This document shows positions 14,387 through 22,961 of a stretch of DNA of 27,453 nucleotides, piece by piece. The stretch is from a virus: IMG/VR virus record IMGVR_UViG_3300030104_000146, positions 1 to 27,453 of that record. The stretch is one strand, 5' to 3'. The first letter of the stretch is position 1, and every line of letters starts with the position of its first letter. The position numbers and the translations under genes are program-made. The notes below the pieces were generated by a model. The model made no database searches, was not told where the DNA came from, and was given only the letters and a program-made list of their open reading frames with translations.

Positions 14387-16920
14387 GCAAGTTTAGACAA
14401 TGTATTATTAATGGTGTTAAAGAAGGTTTAATAAGTGAAACTCAAGCATATAAATTTAGAGATAATTTAAACGAGCTAGAAGATTTTTATCAATCAAGAA
14501 AAAATTTAAGTAAACCAGAAGCAGAGCAAAGAGCTGCAAGAGAAGTTTACGATGCTATGAAAATAGAGGAGGCTGAAAAGTTAAGGTTTACTATCTTGCA
14601 AAAAAATAAAATGCTTGAAATAGAAAATGTTTTTGCAACTTATAAAAATGCAAATGGAGAGCAAGATTTTGCAAATGCTTATAGAGCATTAATGGCACAA
14701 GATAATATAAATCCTTTACCTAATGTAGAAAGAGCTGTTGATATTGAAAGAGGAAAAGCTCATCAATTAATGGCAGATCTATTAGATAAAATGAAATACA
14801 AAATTGGTGGGTTTCAAACTAAAAATCAAAAAGCTAATTTAAAATTAATGGTAAGAGAATTAATGGGAGAAAATACTTCTAACCTTAATGCAAAACAATT
14901 AGCAGATGCTTGGAGACAGACAGCAGAGCATTTAAGAAAAAGATTTAATAAATTTGGTGGTAAAATTTTATCAAGAAAAGATTGGGGATTACCACAAATA
15001 CACGATACATTATTAGTAAGATCTGTACCTAAAGCAGAATGGATAGATTTTATTTTACCTAAATTAGATTTAGATAAAATGATTAATGAAAGATCTGGTT
15101 TACCTTTTAACGACAAAACTATTAGAGAGGCATTAAGTGAAGTTTACGACAATATTGCAACAGAAGGTATGGCAACTTTCAAACCAAATACAAATGGTTA
15201 CGGCAAAGCATTACACAATAGAAGATTAGATCACAGATTTTTAGCATTTAAAAACGCTGATGATTGGATGGAATATCAAACAAGATTTGGTTCTCCAGAT
15301 CCATTTAAAACTATGATGGAACATATTAACGGGATGTCTAGGGATATAGCTTTACTTAAAATCCTGGGGCCAAATCCAGATGCAATACACACTTGGGCGA
15401 TACAATCTATTAGAAAACAAATGAAGATTGATGCAGCAGCAGAAGCACAAGGAAAATTTAAAAGAAAAAGATTAAATAAATATAGAAACGAAGAAGATAG
15501 AACTGAAGCAATAATTGAAAATACAAAAAATTTATATGCTTATCACAAAGGAACTTTGCATAAACCTATTGATGGTTTTATGGGTAGAACTTTTGCATCA
15601 TTAAGACAATTATTAACTGCTGCACAATTAGGGGGTGCTTCAGTTATGGCAATTACAGACTTTCATTGGTCAAGAATAACATCTAAATTTAATGGTTTAC
15701 CTACTTACAAAGCAAATCAAAATTCTCTTAAATTATTAAAAGAAGGTATAAAAAAAGATAAAGCATTATCAAGAACAGCTATTAGATTAGGATTAATTGC
15801 AGAACATTGGAGTACAGTTGCGGGAGTTCAAGCAAGATTTTTAAACGAAGTAGATGCTCCATTTTGGTCTAAAAGAATTTCTGATTTTGTATTAAGAGGA
15901 TCTGGATTATCACACATTACTCAATCTGGAAGATGGGCGTTTGGTATGTCTGTAATGGGAACACTTGCAGAAGAAAGCGGAAAAGTATTTAAAAAATTAG
16001 ATCCTAATTTACAAAAACAATTACAGAAAAACGGCATTGGAGCTGATGAATGGGATATTATTAGAAAAACAAAATTATATGATGCTGGAGTAGATGAGCC
16101 ATCTATGGTTGGTAAAGGTGCAACTTTTTTAAGACCAGATGATATTATGCAAAGAGCTGACTTAGATGAAGCTACAAGAGAATTTTTAACTACCAGGTTA
16201 TTAACTTATGTAACTAATGAAACAAACTTTGCAGTACCTACTTCTTCTGCAAAAGGTAGAATTGTTGCAAGTGGTTATACTCAACCTGGAACACTACCAG
16301 GCGAACTAATGAACTCTGTTTTAATGTATAAAAATTTTCCAATTACTTTAGGAATGACGCATTTGGCTAGAGGTTTTCAGCAAGTAGGTTTAGCGGGAAA
16401 AGCTAAATATTTAGTGCCAATGATTGTAGGAGGTGCTTTGATGGGAGCTTTAGCTTATGAAATAAAACAAATTGCAGCTGGTAAAAACCCAACACCAGTA
16501 GAAAATATGGGGCCACGATATTGGTTAAATGCAATAGTTTATGGTGGTGGATTAGGAATATTTGGAGACTTCTTATTTTCAGATCAAAACAGATATGGTG
16601 GATCTTTAAGTAAAACTATTGCGGGGCCAGTTACTTCATTTTTAGGAGATACTATAAATTTAACTATTGGCAATCTTATACAACTAGGAACTGGAGAAAA
16701 AACTAATGCTGGGAGAGAGCTTGCAGCATTCGTACAAAGATACACTCCTGGTTCTTCTTTATGGTATGCCAGAGTTGCTTTAGAAAGAATACTATTTGAT
16801 ACACTTGAAAAGCTAATAAATCCCGATTTTGATAACGATACTAGGAGAGATACTAACAAATTATTAAACAGAACTGGTCAAGATTATTGGTGGGAACCAG
16901 GCGAAATTACACCAAATTAG
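14383..16920 (+). CDS. Large internal virion / DNA ejection protein (gp16-like C-terminal type)
   Basis: The product has 845 residues from the ATG that overlaps the preceding stop. The N-terminal 330 residues are charged and helical. LYAYHKGTLHKPIDGFMGRT and LRQLLTAAQLGGASVMAITD (about 400-430) start a more hydrophobic half. Residues about 640-820 (MYKNFPITLGMTHLARGFQQ, VPMIVGGALMGALAYE, WLNAIVYGGGLGIFGDFLF, TPGSSLWYARVALERILFD) match the C-terminal part common to podovirus large internal virion proteins. With the upstream 817-residue gene it appears to replace a single T7 gp16 (1318 residues). Probable membrane association during ejection; no catalytic site recognised. Confidence 0.75.
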   Translation: MSKFRQCIINGVKEGLISETQAYKFRDNLNELEDFYQSRKNLSKPEAEQRAAREVYDAMKIEEAEKLRFTILQKNKMLEIENVFATYKNANGEQDFANAYRALMAQDNINPLPNVERAVDIERGKAHQLMADLLDKMKYKIGGFQTKNQKANLKLMVRELMGENTSNLNAKQLADAWRQTAEHLRKRFNKFGGKILSRKDWGLPQIHDTLLVRSVPKAEWIDFILPKLDLDKMINERSGLPFNDKTIREALSEVYDNIATEGMATFKPNTNGYGKALHNRRLDHRFLAFKNADDWMEYQTRFGSPDPFKTMMEHINGMSRDIALLKILGPNPDAIHTWAIQSIRKQMKIDAAAEAQGKFKRKRLNKYRNEEDRTEAIIENTKNLYAYHKGTLHKPIDGFMGRTFASLRQLLTAAQLGGASVMAITDFHWSRITSKFNGLPTYKANQNSLKLLKEGIKKDKALSRTAIRLGLIAEHWSTVAGVQARFLNEVDAPFWSKRISDFVLRGSGLSHITQSGRWAFGMSVMGTLAEESGKVFKKLDPNLQKQLQKNGIGADEWDIIRKTKLYDAGVDEPSMVGKGATFLRPDDIMQRADLDEATREFLTTRLLTYVTNETNFAVPTSSAKGRIVASGYTQPGTLPGELMNSVLMYKNFPITLGMTHLARGFQQVGLAGKAKYLVPMIVGGALMGALAYEIKQIAAGKNPTPVENMGPRYWLNAIVYGGGLGIFGDFLFSDQNRYGGSLSKTIAGPVTSFLGDTINLTIGNLIQLGTGEKTNAGRELAAFVQRYTPGSSLWYARVALERILFDTLEKLINPDFDNDTRRDTNKLLNRTGQDYWWEPGEITPN

Positions 16921-16961
16921 TTATAGACAATATAGACTTTTTTAAATAAAGAGAAACATAG

Positions 16962-16994
16962 TGTAGGATTTTCATGCCTACAAACTATTTTTTT
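16962..16994 (+). terminator. Probable intrinsic terminator between ejection and fibre genes
   Basis: TGTAGG (16962-16967) pairs with CCTACA (16977-16982) around a 9-base loop. Five bases later a run of seven T residues (16988-16994) follows. It lies in the 96-base gap between genes (16921-17016), one of only two sizeable gaps in the window. The 6-bp stem is short and the T-run is slightly displaced, so termination may be partial. I see no convincing promoter pair in the same gap. Confidence 0.5.
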
Positions 16995-17016
16995 CACAAC
17001 ACAGATATAAAAAATT

Positions 17017-18675
17017 ATGACGATTTCTACGACAACTTTGCGTAATTCCTATAGTGGTAACGGATCCACGACAGAATTTGCGTACACATTTCCGATAAAT
17101 TCAACTTCTGAAATAACAGTAATTGAAAGATCGGCTACTGGAACAGAGACAGTTAAATCTGAAGGTACTGGATCTACTAATTATTCTATAGTTGATAATG
17201 GCGCATCGGGTGGAACTGTTACTATGGTTACGGCTCCCGCATCGGGAACTACTTTAGTTATTTTAAGAAACACTAATTTAACTCAAGAAACGGATTATGT
17301 TGCTAATGATCCATTTCCAGCAGAAACTCACGAAGATGCTTTGGATAAACTCCAAATGCAAAACCAGGAGCTTCAAGAAGAATTAGATAGATCTCTTAAA
17401 ATTTCTCGTACTAACACAATGACGAGTACCGAGTTTACTACGTCTGCAACTGACAGAGCTAGTAAAGTATTGTCATTTGATAGTTCTGGAGAGCTATCTG
17501 TAACGCAAGAGCTTGGAACATTTAAAGGTAACTGGGCCGCTTCAACAGCGTATGTAATTAGAGATTTAGTTAAAGATACGTCAACTAATAATATTTTTAT
17601 TTGTGTAACTGCTCATACCAGCTCTGGTTCACAACCATTAACGACAAATACAGACAGCGCAAAATGGTCTTTAATAGTTGACGCTGCATCGGCTACCAGT
17701 TCTCAAAGTGCTGCTGCAAGTTCAGCCACAGCAGCGGCCAACTCTGCGACAGCTGCCGCTTCAAGTGCCTCAACTGCGAGTGGCCATAAAGATACTGCGA
17801 CTACAAAAGCCTCAGAAGCCGCTTCATCGGCAACAGCTGCGGCTAGTTCAGCTACATCTGCTGCTGCCAGTTACGATAATTTTGATGATAGATACCTAGG
17901 AGCAAAATCTAGTGATCCTTCAGCTGATAATGACGGAGACAGTTTAGTTACTGGAGCATTATATTTTAATACTTCAAATAATGTTATGATGGTTTACACG
18001 GGTTCTGCCTGGGTAAGAACTACTCCGAGTTCTTCGGATCAAACAAATATTAATACTTTATCTGCTAGCGCAGTAGTAACTGATATGGGATTATTGGCTA
18101 CTACCGATGTTATCGCTGATATGGCTTTGTTAGCAAATTCAGATGTTATTGCTGACATGGCATTATTAGCAACAACAGATGTCATTGCAGACATGAATAC
18201 TCTAGCAACGTCTGATATTGTTTCTGACTTAAATACTTTAGCAACGTCTGACATTGTTTCAGATCTTAATCAATTAGCCACTTCAGATTTTGTATCTGAC
18301 TTGAATGCTATTGAAGCAATCAAAGCTAATGTAACAACTGTTGCTGATAATGTAGCTGGTGTAAATAGTTTTGCAGAAAGATATAGAGTTGGATCATCTG
18401 ATCCCTCATCTAGTAATGATGCTGGAGATCTCGCGTTTAATACATCGTCAAATGTTTTAAAATATTACGATGGCTCTGCTTGGCAAACTATATCAGCCAA
18501 TACAGACATAAAAGTTTCTGTATCATCAAATGATACAACACCAAATTTCTTACTTTCAAAATTTACTGCTGGATCTGGGATCTCTCTAGCAGAAACAAAC
18601 GATGGCGGTAATGAAACTATAACAATAACAAATACTGGAGATGACCCAACAGCCTTGGCGATAGCTTTAGGTTAA
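17017..18675 (+). CDS. Tail fibre protein with T7 gp17-type N-terminus
   Basis: The product has 552 residues. Residues 1-135 match the T7 tail-fibre attachment domain (TTLRNSYSGNGSTTEFAYTF, VILRNTNLTQETDYV, DPFPAETHEDALDKLQMQNQ). Residues 169-216 look like a small carbohydrate-binding-type module (FKGNWAASTAYVIRDLVKD ... CVTAHTSSG). Residues 217-288 are an Ala/Ser-rich shaft. Residues 289-335 and about 450-490 are two copies of a module ending NTSNNV-x-YTGSAW / NTSSNV-x-YYDGSAW. Between them lie six 12-residue repeats (359-430). The C-terminus is short, with no obvious chaperone or depolymerase, so receptor binding may lie in the separate fibre genes downstream. No strong ribosome site is visible before the ATG. 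Confidence 0.88.
   Translation: MTISTTTLRNSYSGNGSTTEFAYTFPINSTSEITVIERSATGTETVKSEGTGSTNYSIVDNGASGGTVTMVTAPASGTTLVILRNTNLTQETDYVANDPFPAETHEDALDKLQMQNQELQEELDRSLKISRTNTMTSTEFTTSATDRASKVLSFDSSGELSVTQELGTFKGNWAASTAYVIRDLVKDTSTNNIFICVTAHTSSGSQPLTTNTDSAKWSLIVDAASATSSQSAAASSATAAANSATAAASSASTASGHKDTATTKASEAASSATAAASSATSAAASYDNFDDRYLGAKSSDPSADNDGDSLVTGALYFNTSNNVMMVYTGSAWVRTTPSSSDQTNINTLSASAVVTDMGLLATTDVIADMALLANSDVIADMALLATTDVIADMNTLATSDIVSDLNTLATSDIVSDLNQLATSDFVSDLNAIEAIKANVTTVADNVAGVNSFAERYRVGSSDPSSSNDAGDLAFNTSSNVLKYYDGSAWQTISANTDIKVSVSSNDTTPNFLLSKFTAGSGISLAETNDGGNETITITNTGDDPTALAIALG
18091..18306 (+). repeat. Six tandem 36-base repeats in the tail fibre
   Basis: Six in-frame units of 36 bases encode the consensus [LTQ]LA-[TN]-[TS]-D-[VIF]-[IV]-[AS]-D-[ML]-[AN]. 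The first three units (LLATTDVIADMA-type) and the last three (TLATSDIVSDLN-type) form two subfamilies. The regular hydrophobic spacing suggests a trimeric coiled or beta-helical shaft. Confidence 0.85.
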
Positions 18676-18694
18676 TTAATAGGAGAAAAAACAA

Positions 18695-19060
18695 ATGGCA
18701 AATACTTTTAAGGTTGTTACTTTCGCTGCTGAACCCGCATCGGCTGGAACTCCATATAAAATGTACACAACTGCTGGCAGTACCACTACAGTAATTCTTG
18801 GTTTGATCCTAACTAACATTCACACATCTTCTGTTACAGTTGAGGTAGAATTAGTTAGTGATACAGCAAATAGGGGTGGTGCAAATAACGTAGCAAATGG
18901 AACATCTTTTTTAGTTAAAGATGTAACTATACCAGCTGGAAGTTCATTAGAACTTTTATCTGGCGGCAAAGTTGTAATGGAAGCAACAGACGAAATAAAA
19001 ATTGATTGTTCTGTAGCTGACAAAGTATCTGGATCACTTTCCATAATGGAAATTACATAG
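18695..19060 (+). CDS. Beta-rich virion structural protein, copy 1 (MANTFK type)
   Basis: The product has 121 residues. The pattern is alternating hydrophobic residues: TTTVILGLILTNIHTSSVTV, a stretch with an IPAGSSLELLSGGKVVME motif, then ATDEIKIDCS. It looks like a single beta-sandwich domain. The protein at 22635-22961 has the same layout (MAN start, ...TN, SIEILSAPLILEASD), so the two appear to be homologous modules. Small proteins of this type accompany fibre genes in marine phages; a fibre accessory or adaptor role is inferred. An AGGAG ribosome site at 18681-18685 lies 9 bases before the ATG. Confidence 0.7.
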   Translation: MANTFKVVTFAAEPASAGTPYKMYTTAGSTTTVILGLILTNIHTSSVTVEVELVSDTANRGGANNVANGTSFLVKDVTIPAGSSLELLSGGKVVMEATDEIKIDCSVADKVSGSLSIMEIT

Positions 19061-19069
19061 GATTTATAA

Positions 19070-19945
19070 ATGGCTTATATAGGTAATACACCAGCAGAAA
19101 GTTATGCAAGTTTTGAAAGACAAGTTTTTACTATTGTCAACTCTCAAACTGCATACACTTTAAATCATGCTGTAACTAATGAAAATGATATTAGGCTTGT
19201 AATTAATAATGTAATTCAAGAACCAGGATCAGGTAAAGCATATACTGCTAGTGGCACTACACTAACACTTTCTGCTGCATTGGTTAATGGTACAGATGAA
19301 ATGTACTGTGTTTATCTTGGTAGAGCTTTACAAACTGTAAATGCTCCAGATGGTTCTATTAGCAACTCACAAGTAGCACCTACAATAATTACTGGTCAAA
19401 CTGCTGAAACTTCTATCGCAACAGATGACACAATATTAATCCATGACACATCAGCTAGTGCATTAAAAAAAATGACTAGAGCAAACTTTGTATCTGGTAT
19501 TGGTGGAAATAATCAACCATATTTTACAGCATATCAAACTGGTAATTATTCTCTGTCTCAAAATACAGCAACAACGATAGTTTTAGGAAACACAACTGTA
19601 AATTCTGGAACTGATTATAATACTTCAAATGGAAGATTTACTCCAGAAGTCGCTGGAGATTATTTTGTAACTGCAACTCATACTAATAGACATGGCTCAA
19701 GTGGTAATGCTGTAGTTTTATTTGAAAGTTATATTCAAAAAAATGGAAGTAATACAAATTTTAGAGCTAGTGCTGGAAATGAAGGAACAACCACAGTAGG
19801 TCAATCAGTTTCTACTATGGGAGGAATAATTACTATGAATGGATCTAGTGATTATTTAACATTATCAGTAACTCAATATGATTATACTGGAAACGCAGCA
19901 CAAAATATATGCGAAATTCAATTTTTGGCATTTAAAATTATATAA
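19070..19945 (+). CDS. Tail fibre-like protein with C1q-like C-terminal domain
   Basis: The product has 291 residues. Residues 1-95 (MAYIGNTPAESYASFERQVF, then INNVIQEPGSGKAYTASGTT and MYCVYLGRALQTV) are an N-terminal module common in fibres of marine phages. Residues 96-145 form a linker. Residues about 147-291 look like a C1q/TNF-type jelly roll (FTAYQTGNYSLSQNTATTIV ... FTPEVAGDYFVTATHTNRHG ... CEIQFLAFKII), a trimeric receptor-binding head. The next fibre gene (20297) starts with almost the same MAYIG module, suggesting duplication of an attachment end with different tips. Receptor binding is inferred from the architecture. Confidence 0.75.
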   Translation: MAYIGNTPAESYASFERQVFTIVNSQTAYTLNHAVTNENDIRLVINNVIQEPGSGKAYTASGTTLTLSAALVNGTDEMYCVYLGRALQTVNAPDGSISNSQVAPTIITGQTAETSIATDDTILIHDTSASALKKMTRANFVSGIGGNNQPYFTAYQTGNYSLSQNTATTIVLGNTTVNSGTDYNTSNGRFTPEVAGDYFVTATHTNRHGSSGNAVVLFESYIQKNGSNTNFRASAGNEGTTTVGQSVSTMGGIITMNGSSDYLTLSVTQYDYTGNAAQNICEIQFLAFKII

Positions 19946-19963
19946 AATTAAGGAGGACAAACT

Positions 19964-20293
19964 ATGGCACAATTAAGTAATAAAATAAAACTCTACTGTG
20001 AAGCAAATGGTGTATCAGAAGTAGATTTTTTAAAAGATGTTATGTTGCAAGACGATAGTGATGGCAAAGGTGCTTACATTAAGGAGTGGAATTTAGATAT
20101 TGCACAACCAACAGACGCACAATTATCAGCACAAGAATCAGCAGCTAACAAAGAAGAAGCCAATGCTACTGTGAGAAGTACAAGACGTACAGCTTATGGT
20201 GATATTGGAGATCAGCTAGACGAAATCTATAAAGATATAGATGCTTGGAAAGCTAGAATAAAAAGTATTAAAGACGCAAACCCAAAGAGTTAA
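19964..20293 (+). CDS. Fibre-associated small protein (GDQLDE motif), copy 1
   Basis: The product has 109 residues. The C-terminal half has TRRTAYGDIGDQLDEIYKDI, then WKARIKSIKDANPK. This R-x2-AYG-x-IGDQLD ... IK-x-NPK pattern recurs in small proteins next to phage fibre genes (XkdW/fibre-assembly-like), and the gene at 22322-22642 has the same ending. Residues 1-60 are acidic and include PTDAQLSAQESA. An AGGAGG ribosome site (19951-19956) precedes the ATG. It may be a fibre assembly chaperone or accessory; the role is not proven for this family as far as I know. Confidence 0.65.
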   Translation: MAQLSNKIKLYCEANGVSEVDFLKDVMLQDDSDGKGAYIKEWNLDIAQPTDAQLSAQESAANKEEANATVRSTRRTAYGDIGDQLDEIYKDIDAWKARIKSIKDANPKS

Positions 20294-20296
20294 TAA

Positions 20297-21670
20297 ATGG
20301 CATATATAGGTAAATCACCGATAATAGGAAACTTTGTAAAGCTAGATGCTATTACAGCAGTTAATGGACAAGCTGCGTACACTATGCAAAATGGTGGTGC
20401 AAACTTTACAGACTATGAAACTGTTAATCAATTTTTAGTAAGTCTTAATGGAACTATCCAAGCTCCAACAGACAGTTTTACAGTAAGTGGTTCAACACTT
20501 ACATTTGCATCTAACCTATCTACAGGAGATGTTATAGACTTCGTTATAATTTTTGGTAATTCCTTATCTGCAGGAACACCTACAGATGCTACAGTTACAA
20601 CAGCTAAACTAGCTGATAGTGCAGTTACTGCTGCAAAGATAACTGATTCAACAATTACTGCTGCTAAACTTGCAAGTGGTACAGTACAAAATCAATCAGC
20701 ATTTAAAAACATCATCATCAATGGAGATATGCAACAAGCTCAAAGAGCAAATTCAACTTCTTCAATTAGTTCTAATGGTTATCACACAGTAGATAGATGG
20801 CAAACAAACTTATCAACTGCTGCTGGAGTATGGACACAATCACAAGACACAACTGTTCCATCTGGTCAAGGTTTTGCAAGATCATTAAAAATGGATTGTA
20901 CCACTGCTGATGGATCTTTAGCTGCTGGAGATAGACTTATAATACAACAAGCTATTGAAGGTCAAATGTTACAGTATCTTAAAAAAGGAACTTCATCTGC
21001 TGAAAGTCTTACAGTTTCTTTTTGGGTATATGCTACAAAAACTGGAACAAATATTATTGAATTATACGATAATGATAATACTAGACAAATTTCTCAAAGT
21101 TATACAATTTCATCATCTAACACATGGGAAAAGAAAACTTTAACTTTTGCTGGAGATACTACTGGAGCTTTTGGTAATGATGCAAATGCTTCTTTATATT
21201 TAAACTTTTATTTTGCTGCTGGTTCAACTTATTCTAGTGGAACTCTTAATACTTCTTGGGGTTCTGTAACATCAGCAAACAGAGCAGTTGGTCAAGTTAA
21301 TCATGCTGATAGCACATCAAATAATTTTTATATTACAGGAATACAAATGGAAGCTGGAACATCAGCATCTGATTTTGAGTTCACACCTTTTGATATAAGT
21401 AGAGACAGATGTAAAAGATATTTTTATAAAACAACAGGTAACCAATGGCTTTTTCCTTTATCTACAAACAATAATAATACTAGAAGTCAGGTGGTTTTTA
21501 GACCATCTATGAGAGCTACTCCAACTTCAACAGTAAGTTTTAGTAACACTGGAACTGGCTCTGGAACTCAATTTGAAAATGTTAACCATGTTACTGTTTA
21601 TGTAAATGGTCTTTCTTCTAGTGGAGATACAGCTTTACAAAGTGGTGCAACATTTGATGCGGAGTTATAA
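20297..21670 (+). CDS. Tail fibre-like protein with carbohydrate-binding-type domain
   Basis: The product has 457 residues. Residues 1-95 repeat the N-terminal module of the 19070 fibre (MAYIGKSPIIGNFVKLDAIT ... FTVSGSTLTFA). Residues 97-131 are fibre repeats (TTAKLADSAVTAAKITDSTI). From about residue 138, KNIIINGDMQQAQR, YHTVDRWQT and LTVSFWVYATKTGTNIIELY suggest a jelly-roll, carbohydrate-binding-like domain seen in many marine phage fibres. DFEFTPFDISRDRCKRYFYK (about 354-375) is its typical end. The C-terminal 80 residues are Ser/Thr/Asn-rich. It probably recognises a cell-surface glycan; this is inferred from the domain type. Confidence 0.75.
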   Translation: MAYIGKSPIIGNFVKLDAITAVNGQAAYTMQNGGANFTDYETVNQFLVSLNGTIQAPTDSFTVSGSTLTFASNLSTGDVIDFVIIFGNSLSAGTPTDATVTTAKLADSAVTAAKITDSTITAAKLASGTVQNQSAFKNIIINGDMQQAQRANSTSSISSNGYHTVDRWQTNLSTAAGVWTQSQDTTVPSGQGFARSLKMDCTTADGSLAAGDRLIIQQAIEGQMLQYLKKGTSSAESLTVSFWVYATKTGTNIIELYDNDNTRQISQSYTISSSNTWEKKTLTFAGDTTGAFGNDANASLYLNFYFAAGSTYSSGTLNTSWGSVTSANRAVGQVNHADSTSNNFYITGIQMEAGTSASDFEFTPFDISRDRCKRYFYKTTGNQWLFPLSTNNNNTRSQVVFRPSMRATPTSTVSFSNTGTGSGTQFENVNHVTVYVNGLSSSGDTALQSGATFDAEL

Positions 21671-21672
21671 TT

Positions 21673-21846
21673 ATGATTGAAACAGTAACAAAAAATTATT
21701 TAGATGGAGAATTTATAAATTATACTATGGTTAAAGATAGTGTTTCTTATATTGTGCCACTAGACGAAGCAAACACAGATTACCAAGCAATACAAAAATG
21801 GATAACAGATGGTGGAACTGTTATTGACAATGGAGGTGGAGAGTAA
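21673..21846 (+). CDS. Small fibre-associated protein (YQAIQKWI motif)
   Basis: The product has 57 residues. It begins MIETVTKNYLDGEFINYTMV and contains VPLDEANTDYQAIQKWITDG, then GTVID. The Y-x-A-I-Q-x-W-[IL]-x-x-G pattern occurs in small proteins beside phage fibre genes and in their N-terminal segments. The ATG lies 2 bases after the preceding fibre's stop, and its stop TAA (21844-21846) overlaps the next ATG at 21846 (TAATG), so it belongs to the same coupled unit. No function is known to me. Confidence 0.75.
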   Translation: MIETVTKNYLDGEFINYTMVKDSVSYIVPLDEANTDYQAIQKWITDGGTVIDNGGGE

Positions 21847-22322
21847 TGGCAATAATTAAACCAAACAATAATACAATATCTGCGATAACAGCTCTACCAG
21901 CAGCTATTACTACTGGTACAGTTTTACAAACTGTAACTGCAACTGATACTACAGAAAGAAGCACAACATCAACAACCTTTGTTACAGCTTCAAATACTTT
22001 ATCAGTAAATATAACTCCATCTTCTACATCTAGTAAAATATTAGTAGCAGTAAGCACTTCCACTTATGCTAATAATGGTGTTGATGGATTGCTAACAGTT
22101 TATAGAGATTCAACTGATTTAGGAAATAGTAATAGAGGTTTTCAAACCAATGGTGGAGATGATGCTCATGTTGTTGGTTCTTCATTTTCAGTATTAGATT
22201 CTCCAAACACTACATCACAAATAACATATCAAACATACATACATGGATCATCAAGTTACGCAATGAAAATGAATTATAGTGGCTCAAAAGGAACAATAAT
22301 AGCAATGGAGATTGGTGCATAA
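21846..22322 (+). CDS. Short tail fibre tip-like protein
   Basis: The product has 158 residues. It runs TTGTVLQTVTATDTTERSTT, then TLSVNITPSSTSSKILVAVS, VYRDSTDLGN and LDSPNTTSQITYQTYI. This sequence type (VLQ ... ITPSS-x-SSKILV ... ldsP) is common in fibre tips of marine and other podo- and myophages and is probably a beta-sandwich. It lacks the MAYIG attachment module of its neighbours, so it may bind another fibre or be a swapped tip. Its start and stop both overlap neighbouring genes by one base (TAATG), an organisation typical of this cassette. Confidence 0.7.
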   Translation: MAIIKPNNNTISAITALPAAITTGTVLQTVTATDTTERSTTSTTFVTASNTLSVNITPSSTSSKILVAVSTSTYANNGVDGLLTVYRDSTDLGNSNRGFQTNGGDDAHVVGSSFSVLDSPNTTSQITYQTYIHGSSSYAMKMNYSGSKGTIIAMEIGA

Positions 22323-22642
22323 TGACAAATGATATAATTATAAATGCAATATTAAAAATAAATCCAAATGCAGAAGTTTCTGTTAGTGGTGGAGATATAA
22401 ATAGTATTGTTTGGGAAAATGGAACAACACCTATTCCTAAAACTGATATAGAAGCTAAAATAAATGAGATAGGTACAGAATCTAATTATGTTCAACAAAG
22501 AAGAAATGCTTATCCTGAAATAGGAGATCAGTTGGATATGCTATGGCACTCAATAGATCAAAATCCAGAACTTAAACAAAAATACTTTAATTTTTATGAA
22601 GCTATAAAACAGGTTAAAGTTAAATATCCTAAGAATGGCTAA
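22322..22642 (+). CDS. Fibre-associated small protein (GDQLDM motif), copy 2
   Basis: The product has 106 residues. QRRNAYPEIGDQLDMLWHSI, then KYFNFYEAIKQVKVKYPK, mirrors the ending of the 109-residue protein at 19964-20293. The N-terminal part differs, with INPNAEVSVSGGDINSIVW. The shared C-terminus and different N-terminus suggest a conserved partner-binding tail with a variable head matched to each fibre. That is inference. It overlaps the next gene by 8 bases. Confidence 0.65.
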   Translation: MTNDIIINAILKINPNAEVSVSGGDINSIVWENGTTPIPKTDIEAKINEIGTESNYVQQRRNAYPEIGDQLDMLWHSIDQNPELKQKYFNFYEAIKQVKVKYPKNG

Positions 22643-22961
22643 CAGTTATAAATATAAAGGTGCAGCAATAGCATCTACTTCGCAGACATCAATACTTACT
22701 GCTGGAACAGATGAAACTATAATTATAAAATCTATTATAGTTACTAATAATACAGCTAATACACCTACAATTTCTTTAGATATTACAGATAATTCAGCAT
22801 CAGCAACATACAAAATATTAAATACAAAAGCTTTATCTGCTAATAATTCAATTGAAATATTATCAGCTCCACTTATACTTGAAGCATCAGATATTTTAAA
22901 AACAACAATAAGCTCTACTGATTCTATACATATAAATTTAAGTTATTTAATTATTACGTGA
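22635..22961 (+). CDS. Beta-rich virion structural protein, copy 2 (MANSYK type)
   Basis: The product has 108 residues. It has the same plan as the 121-residue protein at 18695-19060: MAN start, ETIIIKSIIVTNNTANTPTI, a NSIEILSAPLILEASD segment, then an Ile/Ser-rich end. This looks like a single beta-sandwich. The start ATG lies inside the end of the preceding gene, and the stop overlaps the next GTG (GTGA). The two copies flank the fibre cassette, one on each side. A structural or adaptor role is inferred; no catalytic motif is visible. Confidence 0.7.
   Translation: MANSYKYKGAAIASTSQTSILTAGTDETIIIKSIIVTNNTANTPTISLDITDNSASATYKILNTKALSANNSIEILSAPLILEASDILKTTISSTDSIHINLSYLIIT

Noticed and set aside
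17678-17899. A Leu/Gln-rich open frame within the tail fibre
   Set aside because: It is an out-of-frame reading of the Ala/Ser-rich shaft repeats, so it is an effect of biased composition.
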